A stretch of 64,000 bases of DNA from Sphingobacteriia bacterium RIFOXYC2_FULL_35_18 (GCA_001829005.1 MIAG01000002.1:1-64000); one strand, 5' to 3'. Positions 8,472-18,903 are shown, numbered from the stretch's first letter. The notes: generated from the letters alone by a model not told the origin. Numbers and translations are program-made.

Positions 8472-11400
8472 TTAATTGATGCCGCCGATAAATTCGATGG
8501 CAATGACGGTTTGATTATATTGATTTAAAAGTTTGGTGTATCCCTGTTTTACAACAACGGCATTATTGAGTGATTGTGTCAATTCATAATAACCGATTTC
8601 GCCGGTAGTAAAAGCCCTTTGTGCCTGTGTAATGATGAGATTGGTCTGTGGCAAAGCGGTATTTCGGTAATAGTTGATTTGAACTTTTTGTTTTTGCAAT
8701 TCGCCAAACAGTCTTGCTAATTCACCTTGCAGGGTGAATTGATAATTGGTCAGTTCTGCTTCACGACGCTCCCGGTTTACTTCTGCCGCTTTTATTTTTT
8801 CTTTTTGTGCCCTGGCAAATATGGGAATGCTGACACCCAAATTAACACCTTGGAAACGACTGCCAACGCCATAATATTTATCAACTCCATTCACAGTTTG
8901 ATACCCTACTAAAGATTGATTGAAATAGCCTACCGAGAAATCTGGTTTTAATCTTGATTGCTCAACAGCTTTCTCTTTGTTTGCAATATCAATCTGCTGT
9001 TTAATAAAGGCAAGTGTCGGGTTACCAGCAATAGCAGCGGTATCAAAATTTACCTGTATCTGCTTTTCAACAAGTAAAGTGTCGGCAGTTGACGTAACAG
9101 AAGAATCTGCGGTAAACACTTTCAGGCGGTTTAATTCAATGCGGTAATCCTCTTCTGCACTTCGCAATTGAGCCCTTATCTCATTCACCTTGCTTTCAGC
9201 ATTGTAATTTTCTAATGCATTTGTTTCACCCGTTTTATATCGCAATGCAGAAGCTTTCAATATGTTTTCATAAATGGATAGCAGTTCCTTCAACAACCTT
9301 ATTTCCTCCATCCAAAAACTTAACTGGTAGTACGATATTTTTGTATTCGCAGCAAGTTCAGTTTGATAAACCTTCAATTGCAGTTCACTGCTTTTAATAT
9401 TTGACTCAGATAGCTTTATGAGACTTTTAAAGTACCCTGGATTCTGTATACCCTGGGTAATGCTGAAATTATTATCATATGCTATACGACTGTTATACTG
9501 CCCAAATGTGAGTCCTACATTTGTTTTGCCATAATCTTTCACAGTCTTCTTCAACTGCTGCTGGTAACTTATATCCAGCGCTCCCACTTTAACCAAGGGG
9601 TTATTCTTCATAGCTGACGCAACAGCATCATTAAGATTGATAACTATCTTTCGCTGTTGCGCATTTGCAGTAAAGGATGAGGCTAAAAACAGGATGAGTA
9701 ATGAAACCAACCCTTTCGTCACATCAGGCTTCATCGTTTTGGGTTTTATCTTCTCAAACCATGTATATAATACAGGCAAAACAACCAGTGTTAGAAATGT
9801 GGCCGTAATCAACCCACCAATTACAACCGTCGCCAAGGGCTTTTGTACTTCTGCTCCGGAACCTGTTGACAATGCCATTGGCAAAAAGCCCAAAGAAGCA
9901 ACCGTTGCAGTCATTAATACAGGTCGCAACCTTACAGAAGTTCCTTTTAAGATGATTGCATTTATATCTGTCATACCTTCCTTTTTTAATCGATTAAATT
10001 CGCTGATCAATACAATACCATTTAATACTGCCACACCAAACAAGGCTATAAAACCAACGCCAGCCGAAATACTAAATGGCATTCCCCTTAACCATAAGGC
10101 AAATACACCACCGATAGCACTCATCGGTATAGCTGTAAATATGAGCAGGGAATATTTAATTGACCCAAAGGTGAAATAGAGCAATAAGAGTATCAGCGCT
10201 AATGCTACTGGTACAGCCACTGATAATCGCTTATTGGCCTCTTCAAGATTTTTAAACTGTCCGCCATAAGTAATAAAATATCCGGGGGGCATTTTTACCT
10301 GTTTATCAATTTTTTCCTGGATTTCTTTTACAACCGATGAGATGTCCCGGCCTCTTGTATTAAAGCCAACAATGATTCTTCGCTTAGCATCTTCACGTTG
10401 TATCTGGTTAGGACCTAACTCCATATTGACATCGGCTACCTGCTCCAACGGAACCTGGTTGCCATCCGGTGCGGCTATAAATAATCCTTTAACATCATCA
10501 ATACTCTGGCGTCCTGTTTTTTCTAACCTTACCACCATATCAAACCGTTTTTCGCCTTCATAAACAATACCTGCGGCTTCACCTGCAAAAGCAGCGCTGA
10601 TGGTACGGTTTATATCTTCTACATTTAAACCAAATTGCGCAATCTTATCCCGGTTTAGTTTAACCATAATTTGCGGCAGACCAGTCACCTGTTCTACATA
10701 TAAATCTTCTGCACCTTTTACCGTGGGTACAATCACACCAATTTTTTTTGCCAGATCTGCCAGTACATCTAGGTCTTCTCCAAATATTTTAATCCCCACA
10801 TCCTGCCGAACACCTGAAATCAGTTCGTTAAACCGAAGTTGTATAGGCTGTGATAACCCATAGGAAACACCGGGAATTTTCTCCAGCTCCTTTTGCATCA
10901 ATTCTGCCAGTTCTTCCCGGTTATGTGCACTGGTCCATTCCTTTTTATCTTTTAAAAGAATGGTAATATCACATGCTTCTATAGGCATAGGATCGGTTGG
11001 TATCTCAGAAGCGCCAATCTTTCCGATCACTTCTTTAACTTCAGGAAATTTTTTCAACAGTAAATCGGAGGCCTGTGTTATTTTTTCGATTGTTTGGCTT
11101 AACGAACTACCAGTAAGTAACCTTGTTTCTACGGCAAAATCTCCTTCTTCCAACGTGGGAATAAATTCACCACCTAATGTTTTAAAAATGACAAGGCTGA
11201 TGACAAATACTCCCACAGCAATGCTCACCACTAATAATTTCATCTTTAATGCACCACGTATTAATGGCGTATAAAGTCGTTGGAAAAACTTCATCATTTT
11301 ATCTGAAATATTTTCCTTGTGGCTGACTTTCTTACTTAATACAAGGGCACTCATCATGGGTACATAAGTAAGTGAAAGCAGGAATGCACCCAGTATGGCG

Positions 11401-12845
11401 AACGAAACTGTTTGTGCCATTGGGCCGAACATTTTTCCTTCGATACCAACCAGCGCAAGAATAGGCAGGTAGACAATCAGGATAATGATTTGTCCGAATG
11501 CAGCCGAGTTCATCATTTTACCTGCTGATTTATATACTTCATCATTCAATTGGTCTTGCGTCATTCTTCCGGCCTTTCGCAGGCCTAACTGATGCATGGT
11601 TGCTTCCACGATAATCACGGCTCCGTCCACAATCAAACCAAAATCAATGGCACCTAAACTCATCAGGTTACCAGAAACACCAAACAGGTTCATCAACGAA
11701 ATAGCGAAAAGCATGGCAAGCGGAATGACAGAAGCCACTATTAACCCGGAACGGATATTGCCAAGAAAAACCACCAGTACAAAGATGACAATTAACGCAC
11801 CTTCAATAAGATTAGTTTTTACAGTTCCTATCGCCCTGCTAACTAAAGCACTTCTGTCAAGAAAGGGTTCAATGACCACACCTTCTGGCAAGCTTTTCTG
11901 GATCTGTAAAATTTTATCTTTTACACTGTTAATTACAATACTGGAATTTGCTCCTTTTAGCATCAAAACAATTCCACCAACTACTTCGCCTTCTGCATTA
12001 CGGGTTAATGCCCCGTATTGCGTGGCATGACCCAGCTGTACCGTTGCAATATCCCTTACCAACACGGGTGCACCGCCGGAAGTTCTTGTAACCACAATTT
12101 TGTCAATGTCATTGATTGTTTTAATAAAGCCTTCGCTGCGGATAAAATAAGCATTGGGCTTTTTATCTATATAGGCACCGCCCGTATTCTGGTTATTCTT
12201 TTCAAGCGCATTAAATACATCTGCGATGGATAGATTGTAACTGCGAAGCTTATCAATATTCAATGCGATTTCATATTGCTTTAAAAGACCACCAAAACTG
12301 CTTACATCCGCAATGCCGGGTGTGCCAAGTAATTGACGACGAACTATCCAATCCTGTATCGTCCGAAGCGACATGGCATCATATTTATTTTCATACCCTT
12401 TTTTTGCATGTAAAACATATTGATAAATTTCACCTAACCCCGTAGAAATAGGAGCCATCTCAGGATTACCGATGTTATTGGGTATTTGGTTGCGTGCTTC
12501 TATCAACCGCTCACCTACTTGCTGACGGGCCCAATAAATATTTGCATCATCATGAAATACAACTGTAACAACTGATAATCCAAATCTGGATATGGAACGA
12601 ATTTCCTGTACTTCCGGAATAGTGGCCATTGTTTGTTCCACCGGGAATGAAATGAGTTGTTCTACTTCCTGTGCCGCCAATGATGGGCTCAGTGTAATTA
12701 CCTGTACCTGGTTATTGGTAATATCAGGAACGGCATCAATCGGCAATTTATTTGCCGAATAAACACCCCATATTATTAATGCAAGTGTAAAAAGACCAAT
12801 GACCAATTTATTTTTTATGGAGAATTGAATGATTTTATTAAGCAT
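8472..12845 (-). CDS. czcA: CzcA-type RND metal pump fused to a TolC-like channel
   Basis: A 1457-aa protein, about 400 residues longer than a normal HME-RND pump. Residues 1 to about 1040 are CzcA-like with the proton-relay motif DFGLIVDGAVIIVE in TM4, the form typical of divalent (Zn, Co, Cd, Ni) pumps. A hydrophobic signal-like segment (LVSLLILFLASSFTANAQ) then leads into an outer-membrane-factor domain with two TolC-type repeats rich in coiled coil. The inner-membrane pump and outer-membrane channel are thus encoded as one polypeptide; maturation cleavage at the internal signal is possible. Similar fusions occur in other Bacteroidota. Confidence 0.9.
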   Translation of the reverse strand: MLNKIIQFSIKNKLVIGLFTLALIIWGVYSANKLPIDAVPDITNNQVQVITLSPSLAAQEVEQLISFPVEQTMATIPEVQEIRSISRFGLSVVTVVFHDDANIYWARQQVGERLIEARNQIPNNIGNPEMAPISTGLGEIYQYVLHAKKGYENKYDAMSLRTIQDWIVRRQLLGTPGIADVSSFGGLLKQYEIALNIDKLRSYNLSIADVFNALEKNNQNTGGAYIDKKPNAYFIRSEGFIKTINDIDKIVVTRTSGGAPVLVRDIATVQLGHATQYGALTRNAEGEVVGGIVLMLKGANSSIVINSVKDKILQIQKSLPEGVVIEPFLDRSALVSRAIGTVKTNLIEGALIVIFVLVVFLGNIRSGLIVASVIPLAMLFAISLMNLFGVSGNLMSLGAIDFGLIVDGAVIIVEATMHQLGLRKAGRMTQDQLNDEVYKSAGKMMNSAAFGQIIILIVYLPILALVGIEGKMFGPMAQTVSFAILGAFLLSLTYVPMMSALVLSKKVSHKENISDKMMKFFQRLYTPLIRGALKMKLLVVSIAVGVFVISLVIFKTLGGEFIPTLEEGDFAVETRLLTGSSLSQTIEKITQASDLLLKKFPEVKEVIGKIGASEIPTDPMPIEACDITILLKDKKEWTSAHNREELAELMQKELEKIPGVSYGLSQPIQLRFNELISGVRQDVGIKIFGEDLDVLADLAKKIGVIVPTVKGAEDLYVEQVTGLPQIMVKLNRDKIAQFGLNVEDINRTISAAFAGEAAGIVYEGEKRFDMVVRLEKTGRQSIDDVKGLFIAAPDGNQVPLEQVADVNMELGPNQIQREDAKRRIIVGFNTRGRDISSVVKEIQEKIDKQVKMPPGYFITYGGQFKNLEEANKRLSVAVPVALALILLLLYFTFGSIKYSLLIFTAIPMSAIGGVFALWLRGMPFSISAGVGFIALFGVAVLNGIVLISEFNRLKKEGMTDINAIILKGTSVRLRPVLMTATVASLGFLPMALSTGSGAEVQKPLATVVIGGLITATFLTLVVLPVLYTWFEKIKPKTMKPDVTKGLVSLLILFLASSFTANAQQRKIVINLNDAVASAMKNNPLVKVGALDISYQQQLKKTVKDYGKTNVGLTFGQYNSRIAYDNNFSITQGIQNPGYFKSLIKLSESNIKSSELQLKVYQTELAANTKISYYQLSFWMEEIRLLKELLSIYENILKASALRYKTGETNALENYNAESKVNEIRAQLRSAEEDYRIELNRLKVFTADSSVTSTADTLLVEKQIQVNFDTAAIAGNPTLAFIKQQIDIANKEKAVEQSRLKPDFSVGYFNQSLVGYQTVNGVDKYYGVGSRFQGVNLGVSIPIFARAQKEKIKAAEVNRERREAELTNYQFTLQGELARLFGELQKQKVQINYYRNTALPQTNLIITQAQRAFTTGEIGYYELTQSLNNAVVVKQGYTKLLNQYNQTVIAIEFIGGIN

Positions 12846-12853
12846 ATTTTGAT

Positions 12854-13036
12854 TTAATATTTTGAAACAAGGCGATAATACTTAGTGATAATGCCAATTA
12901 TCGCCATGAGCATTACAATACCAAGCACTATCAGTGTAATAACTTTTATAACCCGCATCCACAAGGGCTTTACAGGATCTTTAATCCTGCTGTAACCTGA
13001 TTTACTGCGGGTAATTGACCTTTTTCTCTTGGTCAT
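12854..13036 (-). CDS. Small single-pass membrane protein
   Basis: About 60 residues: a strongly basic N-terminus (TKRKRSITRSKSGYSR) and one hydrophobic helix (VIKVITLIVLGIVMLMAIIG). The ATG at 13036 is preferred over a GTG two codons upstream. It begins the czc operon, 8 bp before the pump gene. I do not recognise a family; it may be a pump accessory peptide. Its position and composition support it as a real gene, but no function can be assigned. Confidence 0.5.
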   Translation of the reverse strand: MTKRKRSITRSKSGYSRIKDPVKPLWMRVIKVITLIVLGIVMLMAIIGIITKYYRLVSKY

Positions 13037-13107
13037 AACCACATGGTAAACAAAATGATAAAAATGTAAAAGTCAGCGCATGACAATTGCACTGAAATGA
13101 GAAGAAA

Positions 13108-13428
13108 TTAAGCAGTTAGTTTGGGAGGCTGCCAGATAGAATAGGAAACTTCGGAATTAAAATTTTCGACATCAAAGGAGTCCTTTTCAGATCGGAAAAG
13201 AATTTTTAGAAACTGTACCTTACTCAGAGGATTATAAAAGGCTGCAGCTGCACAGCAAGAACAGGTACAAAAAGGTGTGCACGCTTCTTTCGAATGATTA
13301 TGTGCTTGATGATTGGAGGAAGTTGAAATTTTGGATTCTGATTTTGCATTACATTCCGTGCTGTCACTGCATGTAAGGCATGACAAATAGAGCAGGGAAA
13401 AGCCTAAAAAGAAAAATAAAAATTTCAT
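13108..13428 (-). CDS. DUF6660-like small cysteine-rich exported protein
   Basis: The ATG at 13428 gives a 106-aa protein starting MKFLFFFLGFSLLYLSCL, a clear export signal; an upstream reading to 13554 would overlap the PepSY gene and is rejected. The mature part has a His/Ser-rich segment and the cluster CTPFCTCSCCAAAAF, followed by a conserved hydrophilic tail. It resembles the DUF6660 family found beside metal genes in Bacteroidota. It ends the copper operon, 83 bp after the PepSY gene, and may bind Cu in the periplasm. Confidence 0.65.
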   Translation of the reverse strand: MKFLFFFLGFSLLYLSCLTCSDSTECNAKSESKISTSSNHQAHNHSKEACTPFCTCSCCAAAAFYNPLSKVQFLKILFRSEKDSFDVENFNSEVSYSIWQPPKLTA

Positions 13429-13511
13429 TGAAGCAAAAATAGCTGTATATATTGCAATTTTCAGTAGAAATAGACTCCTAAAATGGCAATATGGTTGCAA
13501 AAGATGGAAGA

Positions 13512-14297
13512 TCAGGCTATTTTTTCCGATTTCGCAACTCTTTTTCCGCCCCATTTTGAACTGATAAAGAATAATGCAAACCCACTTATTACAGTGATCA
13601 ATCCAAAAATGGAAAATATTCGAAGCAGCCAGTTACCGATATGATCCCTACTTTCATAATCCATCGTGTGCATCATCCACAGAAAATCAAATATTCTCCA
13701 TTTATTATTCCTGAATTTTTGAATAGTTCCTAATTCACTGGCAACGTAAACAGTCGTTTTTGATGGATGTTCAAAGGTAATGGCATAGGCAGGCAAAGGG
13801 CTTTCCCGATATTCATGATGACCACTTGTAACAGTTAAGTATTCAACTGATTTTGCTTTAGGTTCTCCATTAAATCTCATTTTAGCTACATCAACCGCTT
13901 CTTCTTTTGTCAATGGTCCACGAATCCGACCTGTTTCTGCATCGGCAAGATGATTCATTACCTGCATACCATGTCCATCATTCGTTTCATTCTGAATGGT
14001 ACTTATACAACGAACCTGGTAAAAAGGCTTGCCCAAAATTTCAATCAATTGAATGGAGACAACTGAATCAATGCGATGAATCTTTTTTATTGTATCCAGC
14101 ACTACTGTAGGACTGACCAGAGAAATATCAGAAGAGAAAAGCGTTGCATCTTTCTTTTGAAAGTCACCATGCACTTCATCCATATTGCTCCAACTGAAAT
14201 ATAGGCCACCAATTGTCCATAATAAAAACTGAATGCCTAAAATAACACCAAGCCAGCGGTGTGTTTTTCGTATGTAGTAGTTTTTACTTTTTGCCAT
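13512..14297 (-). CDS. PepSY-domain transmembrane protein
   Basis: With the ATG at 14297 (a TTG two codons upstream is less likely) the protein has 261 residues: an N-terminal helix after IRKTHRWLGVILGIQFLLW, a periplasmic region of about 170 residues containing a PepSY-type segment (GPLTKEEAVDVAKMRF), then a C-terminal helix near 225-250 preceded by WMMHTMDYESRDH. PepSY-associated membrane proteins often occur with copper or iron uptake and reduction systems. It lies 20 bp downstream of the Cu ATPase gene in the copper operon; the reaction is unknown. Confidence 0.8.
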   Translation of the reverse strand: MAKSKNYYIRKTHRWLGVILGIQFLLWTIGGLYFSWSNMDEVHGDFQKKDATLFSSDISLVSPTVVLDTIKKIHRIDSVVSIQLIEILGKPFYQVRCISTIQNETNDGHGMQVMNHLADAETGRIRGPLTKEEAVDVAKMRFNGEPKAKSVEYLTVTSGHHEYRESPLPAYAITFEHPSKTTVYVASELGTIQKFRNNKWRIFDFLWMMHTMDYESRDHIGNWLLRIFSIFGLITVISGFALFFISSKWGGKRVAKSEKIA

Positions 14298-14317
14298 AAA
14301 CAATATAGGTTGTTGGT

Positions 14318-16603
14318 TTATTTTATTTTTAAAAGACTTGCATTAATAGCCACCACAACGGTACTCACACTCATTAAAACGGCACCGGCAGCAGGGCTTA
14401 ACAGGATTCCCATTTTGTACAATACTCCCGCCGCCAATGGTAAGGCAACTACATTATAACCCGTGGCCCAAATCAGATTTTGGATCATTTTTCTATAAGT
14501 GGCTTTGCCAAACTGAATCAATGAAACAATGTCTTGTGGATTGCTGTTGACCAATATAATCCCTGCTGTTTCCGCCGCAATATCAGAACCAGATCCAACT
14601 GCAATCCCGATATTAGCCTGCGCCAAAGCAGGGGCATCATTGATCCCGTCTCCCGTCATCGCAACGAATTCTCCTTCTGCTTGTAATTCTTTTATTTTTT
14701 CTAGTTTTTGATGTGGTAAGACCTCTGCAAAGAAAAAATCCATACCCAACTTACGGGCAACCGTTTCCGCCACTCTTTTATTATCACCTGTAAGTAACAC
14801 TGATTTTATATTGTCAATACCCAAAGCACGAATAGCTCCTGCTGATTCTGGTCGAATAGTATCTGATAACGCAATATATCCTGCAAGTTGATTGTTTATT
14901 AAAATAAATACTACGGTTTCAGAAGCATCAGTCATATAATGCTCGGGTAATTCAATATTCAACTCTTTAAGATATCCTGGACTAACAATTTTTACATCGT
15001 AACCTTCTATAGCTGCTTCTACTCCCTTTCCTGTGATGGCCTTAAAACTGCTTACAACTGGAATTTGAATCGCTAAGATTTTTGCTTTCTGCATAATTCC
15101 CGTTGCAATTGGATGTTCTGAGTTCTGTTCCAAAGCTGCAGCATATTTTAATAATTCGTTTTCAGAAAGACCTTCAGTCAATGAAACAATCTTAGCAACT
15201 TCAAATTTCCCAACCGTCAACGTCCCGGTCTTATCAAATACCAACATTGTTATTTTTCTTGCATTTTCAAAGGCTGTTCTGTTTTTTATCAGTAATCCAT
15301 GTTTTGCTGATAGTGCCGTTGATTTTGCTACTACCAATGGAACAGCTAATCCCAATGCATGGGGACAGCAAATAACAATTACGGTTACCATCCGTTCAAC
15401 TGAAAATGCCAGGTCTTTTCCCGATAAATACCAAACTGAAAAAGTAGTAATGCCTGCAACAATCGCAATCAGCGTAAGCCATCTTGCAGCCCTGTCTGCA
15501 ATTAATTGAGTTGTGGATTTTGTTTTTTGTGCATTCTGAACCAGCTTTATGACTTGCGATAAGTAAGAATCTTTGACGCCATGTGATACAGAAACTTTTA
15601 TGGCTCCATTACCATTGATAGCTCCTGCGATCACTTTATCTCCCTTTGATTTTTCAACTGGCTTTGATTCACCGGTGAGCATGGATTCATTAAGATAACT
15701 TTCGCCGTCTACGATAAAACCGTCGGCTGCAACCTTCTCTCCTGGCTTGATAAGAATGACATCATTTTCTTTCAGCGAATCTGTCTTTACTTCAGTTATT
15801 ATATCACCATTGATTAAATGAGCATCATCCGGCATTAACTGTACTAATAGTTCAAGTTCCCTGGATGCCCCAGCAACAGATTTCATTTCTATCCAGTGTC
15901 CCAATAACATGATAAGAATGAGTGTTGCCAACTCCCAAAAGAAATCCATGCCATTTAACCCCAAGACAATTGCGACGCTGTAGATATAGGCAACTGAAAT
16001 GGCAAATGCTACCAAGGTCATCATGCCGGGATTTTTTGCCCGCATTTCACCAACCAATCCCTTTAGAAAAGGCCATCCTCCATAAAAGAATACAATAGAG
16101 GATAAAATAAGTAACACATAACTTGAGCCCTGGAAACTGATATGGATATTCAGCCAATGCTGAATCATTTCTGAAAGTAACATTATGGGAACCGCAAGAA
16201 CCAGTACCACATAAAACCGCTTTTTAAAATCTGTTATGCCTGATGAATGAACTTCATGTCCTCCATGCGAGGTTGACTTTGCAATTGGCACAAGCGACAT
16301 ACCACACAGAGGGCACTTACCAGGACCATCCTGTATGATTTGTGGGTGCATGGGACATGTGTACTTTTGGAACCCTTGAGTATTTTGCATTTCAACAACA
16401 GGTGCAATATGCTGCTCATTAGCAGAAGAAGCCTCTTTTATATGGTCTGTTAGCTGATGCTGCGAATGAGAATTTTCTTTCTCTTTTACATCAACAGGAA
16501 CGAGATTCATTCCGCATTTGGGACAACTGCCGGGTTCATTTTTCACAATTTCAGGATGCATGGGGCAGGTGTACCGTTGTTGATTGTGGTGATAATATTC
16601 CAT
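14318..16603 (-). CDS. copB: CPH-type copper P1B ATPase with two HMBD modules
   Basis: A 761-aa copper-translocating ATPase. Two N-terminal heavy-metal-binding domains (YTCPMHPE... residues 11-37 and YTCPMHPQ... residues 81-107) precede a His-rich linker. The membrane metal site is Cys413-Pro-His415, marking the CopB/P1B-3 group that exports Cu(II) or Ag(I). TGES lies at 310-313, the phosphorylated Asp457 in DKTGT, and GDGINDAP further on. It sits 27 bp downstream of the multicopper oxidase gene, so Cu(I) oxidation in the periplasm and Cu export are co-expressed. Confidence 0.93.
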   Translation of the reverse strand: MEYYHHNQQRYTCPMHPEIVKNEPGSCPKCGMNLVPVDVKEKENSHSQHQLTDHIKEASSANEQHIAPVVEMQNTQGFQKYTCPMHPQIIQDGPGKCPLCGMSLVPIAKSTSHGGHEVHSSGITDFKKRFYVVLVLAVPIMLLSEMIQHWLNIHISFQGSSYVLLILSSIVFFYGGWPFLKGLVGEMRAKNPGMMTLVAFAISVAYIYSVAIVLGLNGMDFFWELATLILIMLLGHWIEMKSVAGASRELELLVQLMPDDAHLINGDIITEVKTDSLKENDVILIKPGEKVAADGFIVDGESYLNESMLTGESKPVEKSKGDKVIAGAINGNGAIKVSVSHGVKDSYLSQVIKLVQNAQKTKSTTQLIADRAARWLTLIAIVAGITTFSVWYLSGKDLAFSVERMVTVIVICCPHALGLAVPLVVAKSTALSAKHGLLIKNRTAFENARKITMLVFDKTGTLTVGKFEVAKIVSLTEGLSENELLKYAAALEQNSEHPIATGIMQKAKILAIQIPVVSSFKAITGKGVEAAIEGYDVKIVSPGYLKELNIELPEHYMTDASETVVFILINNQLAGYIALSDTIRPESAGAIRALGIDNIKSVLLTGDNKRVAETVARKLGMDFFFAEVLPHQKLEKIKELQAEGEFVAMTGDGINDAPALAQANIGIAVGSGSDIAAETAGIILVNSNPQDIVSLIQFGKATYRKMIQNLIWATGYNVVALPLAAGVLYKMGILLSPAAGAVLMSVSTVVVAINASLLKIK

Positions 16604-16630
16604 AAAACATTTTTATTTGTTTTTAAGAAA

Positions 16631-18892
16631 TCAATAGTGCCATGTTAATCCAATTCCCCATTTATAATCACTGTCATAATTTGTGCTGATGGAAAATGAT
16701 TTGGCAATCATATATCTTGCTGCTACATTATATTCCTTATCCGTATTTACCCTAAAATCAAAAAAGAAATTATTACTGAGGGGTAAATCTCTTCTTTCCA
16801 ATTGCAATCGTAAACGACCTGTATGGTCAATTCGCCATTCAGAACGGATAAGCATAGGCAATAAATAATAAAAGCCTGCATCAAAAACCCTGCGGTTATC
16901 CTTTGAGTTGGGTTTGTTTGCTAAAGGCAGCGTTTTATTTTTCCGGTAATCATAACCTATATAAAAGGCGAGGTATTGTTTTTTATCGAGGTAACGAAGT
17001 AAATGCGTTTCCGTTTCGTAATCACCCTTCCAACTTGTCCTTCCCTCAAATTCCAACGCCATTTTATTGTTTGAAATATTTCCACTCAGCCATGCACCTT
17101 GAGAGTGTACTGACAAATCGTACCATGGATAAAGAACATTATCCTCTTTTTTTAATTTTCGGTATCCGTTTTTTGCAAATTCATTTTGCACACTTCCTTC
17201 ATAGCTCACGATACGGGCCATTCCAGCCATCATGTGGTATAAAATATGGCAATGAAAAAACCAGTCTTGCTCTTCATTGGCATCAAATTCAATAGTTACG
17301 GTTTCCATTGGCTTGATATCGAATGTATGTTTCATGGGTGAATATTCACCTTGAGTATTGATGAAGCGGAAGAAGTGGCCGTGCAGGTGCAATGGGTGCC
17401 GCATCATCGTATTGTTGGTCAACACGAATCTTACTCTTTCCCCTTTTCGAATGCGTATTTTATCGGCAGTTGATAAAGTTTTGAAATCAAATGACCATAC
17501 ATACCGCAGCATATTACCTGTGAGTGTGAGCTTAACTTCCCGTGGTAGTAAAGAGGAATCTAATGTGGTTGGATGCAGAGCCCGCAGCATATTGTAATTA
17601 AATTCACCCGGTATTTCCATTTTCATATCCATGCCTGCCATATCGTCCATCTTCATGCCTTCCATATTCTGCATATTCATTTCCTTCTTTTTGGGTATGG
17701 TATCAACAGGCATACTCATATTCTTCATGTCCATGCCCTGCATATTGCCCATATCCATAGTCTTCATGTTCATACTGCCCATTTGCTGCATCATTTTAAA
17801 ATAATTCAGCCTTGGAATATCCGGTGCTTTAATAACCGAACCGGTGCCAAAGAAAGCAGACGAATATCCCATTACATCCCATGAAGTAGCCCTAAGTTCT
17901 GCAGTGCCTGTTTCGGGCACTGTAATCAATATGTCGTAAGTTTCTGCAATAGCAATTTCCAGTTTATTTACATTAACAGGAGTTACATTAATACCATCAG
18001 CGGCAATTATCCGTATATAGCTGTTGCCATACTGCAGGTTGAAGTAAGTGGCAGCCGAACCATTGATAATCCTTAGCCGGATTATTTCTCCAGGCTTTGC
18101 ATCTTTAAATTCATTTGTTTCCTGCCCGTTCAATAAGAATTTATTGTAGTAAACATCAGATACATCCATGGCGGGCATACGCTGCCATTCCTGTTTCAAT
18201 TTATCTTTAAATGCACCTGCTGCAATAGCTTCTCCATAGCTTTGCAATGCTCCTTTTTTAATGGCATACCATTCACCGCCACGTTTCAGGTAACGTAATA
18301 CTTGGTGTGGGTTTTCATCTGTCCAGTCGGATAATAATACTACATACTCTTTCAATTGCGGCTCCGGCTGGGCAGGGTGTATTACAATAGAACCATACAA
18401 ACCACTTTGCTCCTGTAGCATAGTGTGGGAATGATACCAATAAGTGCCACTTTGTATCAGTGGAAAAGTGAACGTATAAGTTTTGCCAGCTTCCACAGGA
18501 GAAGTTGTTAAATAAGGAACCCCATCTTCTTTATTGGGCAACAATATGCCATGCCAATGAATAGATGTTTCCATCTGCATCATGTTGTGTACCCTGATAA
18601 TAGCGGTATCGCCTTCAGTAAACTCAAGGATAGGAGCAGGTATTTGCCCGTTAATGGCAATAGCATGACGGCGTTTGCCGGTAAAGTTTACCATTGTATC
18701 GGTTACATACAAGTCGTACTCCACTTTCTTACCCTGGTATATGTTTCCGGGAGCAAGCTGGGTTTTCTTTAAAGGGAAATTGTACGATGTTATTTTTTTA
18801 AGTCCATCATCCATTGCTCCGGGTATGGAGTGATTCATCTGTGCAAAAGTGCAAGCCGGAATCAGGAAAACAACTGAAAGCAGTTTCTTCAT
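16631..18892 (-). CDS. copA: CopA-type multicopper oxidase with a C-terminal barrel-like domain
   Basis: A 753-aa periplasmic multicopper oxidase. The signal peptide ends near CTFAQ. Copper ligands are visible in SIHWHG, TYWYHSH, RHPLHLHGHFF and FFHCHILYHMMAGM. A Met-rich insert (MDM, MxxM repeats, about residues 372-430) resembles CopA/PcoA. The last 170 residues no longer match an oxidase: they show alternating beta strands and end in an aromatic TWHY, like a PcoB/CopB outer-membrane barrel. The gene thus looks like a CopA-CopB fusion. It is in the copper operon between DUF2231 and the Cu ATPase. Confidence 0.88.
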   Translation of the reverse strand: MKKLLSVVFLIPACTFAQMNHSIPGAMDDGLKKITSYNFPLKKTQLAPGNIYQGKKVEYDLYVTDTMVNFTGKRRHAIAINGQIPAPILEFTEGDTAIIRVHNMMQMETSIHWHGILLPNKEDGVPYLTTSPVEAGKTYTFTFPLIQSGTYWYHSHTMLQEQSGLYGSIVIHPAQPEPQLKEYVVLLSDWTDENPHQVLRYLKRGGEWYAIKKGALQSYGEAIAAGAFKDKLKQEWQRMPAMDVSDVYYNKFLLNGQETNEFKDAKPGEIIRLRIINGSAATYFNLQYGNSYIRIIAADGINVTPVNVNKLEIAIAETYDILITVPETGTAELRATSWDVMGYSSAFFGTGSVIKAPDIPRLNYFKMMQQMGSMNMKTMDMGNMQGMDMKNMSMPVDTIPKKKEMNMQNMEGMKMDDMAGMDMKMEIPGEFNYNMLRALHPTTLDSSLLPREVKLTLTGNMLRYVWSFDFKTLSTADKIRIRKGERVRFVLTNNTMMRHPLHLHGHFFRFINTQGEYSPMKHTFDIKPMETVTIEFDANEEQDWFFHCHILYHMMAGMARIVSYEGSVQNEFAKNGYRKLKKEDNVLYPWYDLSVHSQGAWLSGNISNNKMALEFEGRTSWKGDYETETHLLRYLDKKQYLAFYIGYDYRKNKTLPLANKPNSKDNRRVFDAGFYYLLPMLIRSEWRIDHTGRLRLQLERRDLPLSNNFFFDFRVNTDKEYNVAARYMIAKSFSISTNYDSDYKWGIGLTWHY

Positions 18893-18903
18893 AATGATAG
18901 TAT

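Noticed and set aside
9637..12030. Long plus-strand frames (up to 180 codons) opposite the CzcA-TolC gene
   Set aside because: They are antisense shadows of a conserved, clearly coding minus-strand gene, with Ser/Thr/Pro-rich low-complexity translation and no motifs.
13429..13554. N-terminal extension of the DUF6660-like protein
   Set aside because: It overlaps the PepSY gene and lacks homology; the ATG at 13428 begins a clean signal peptide.
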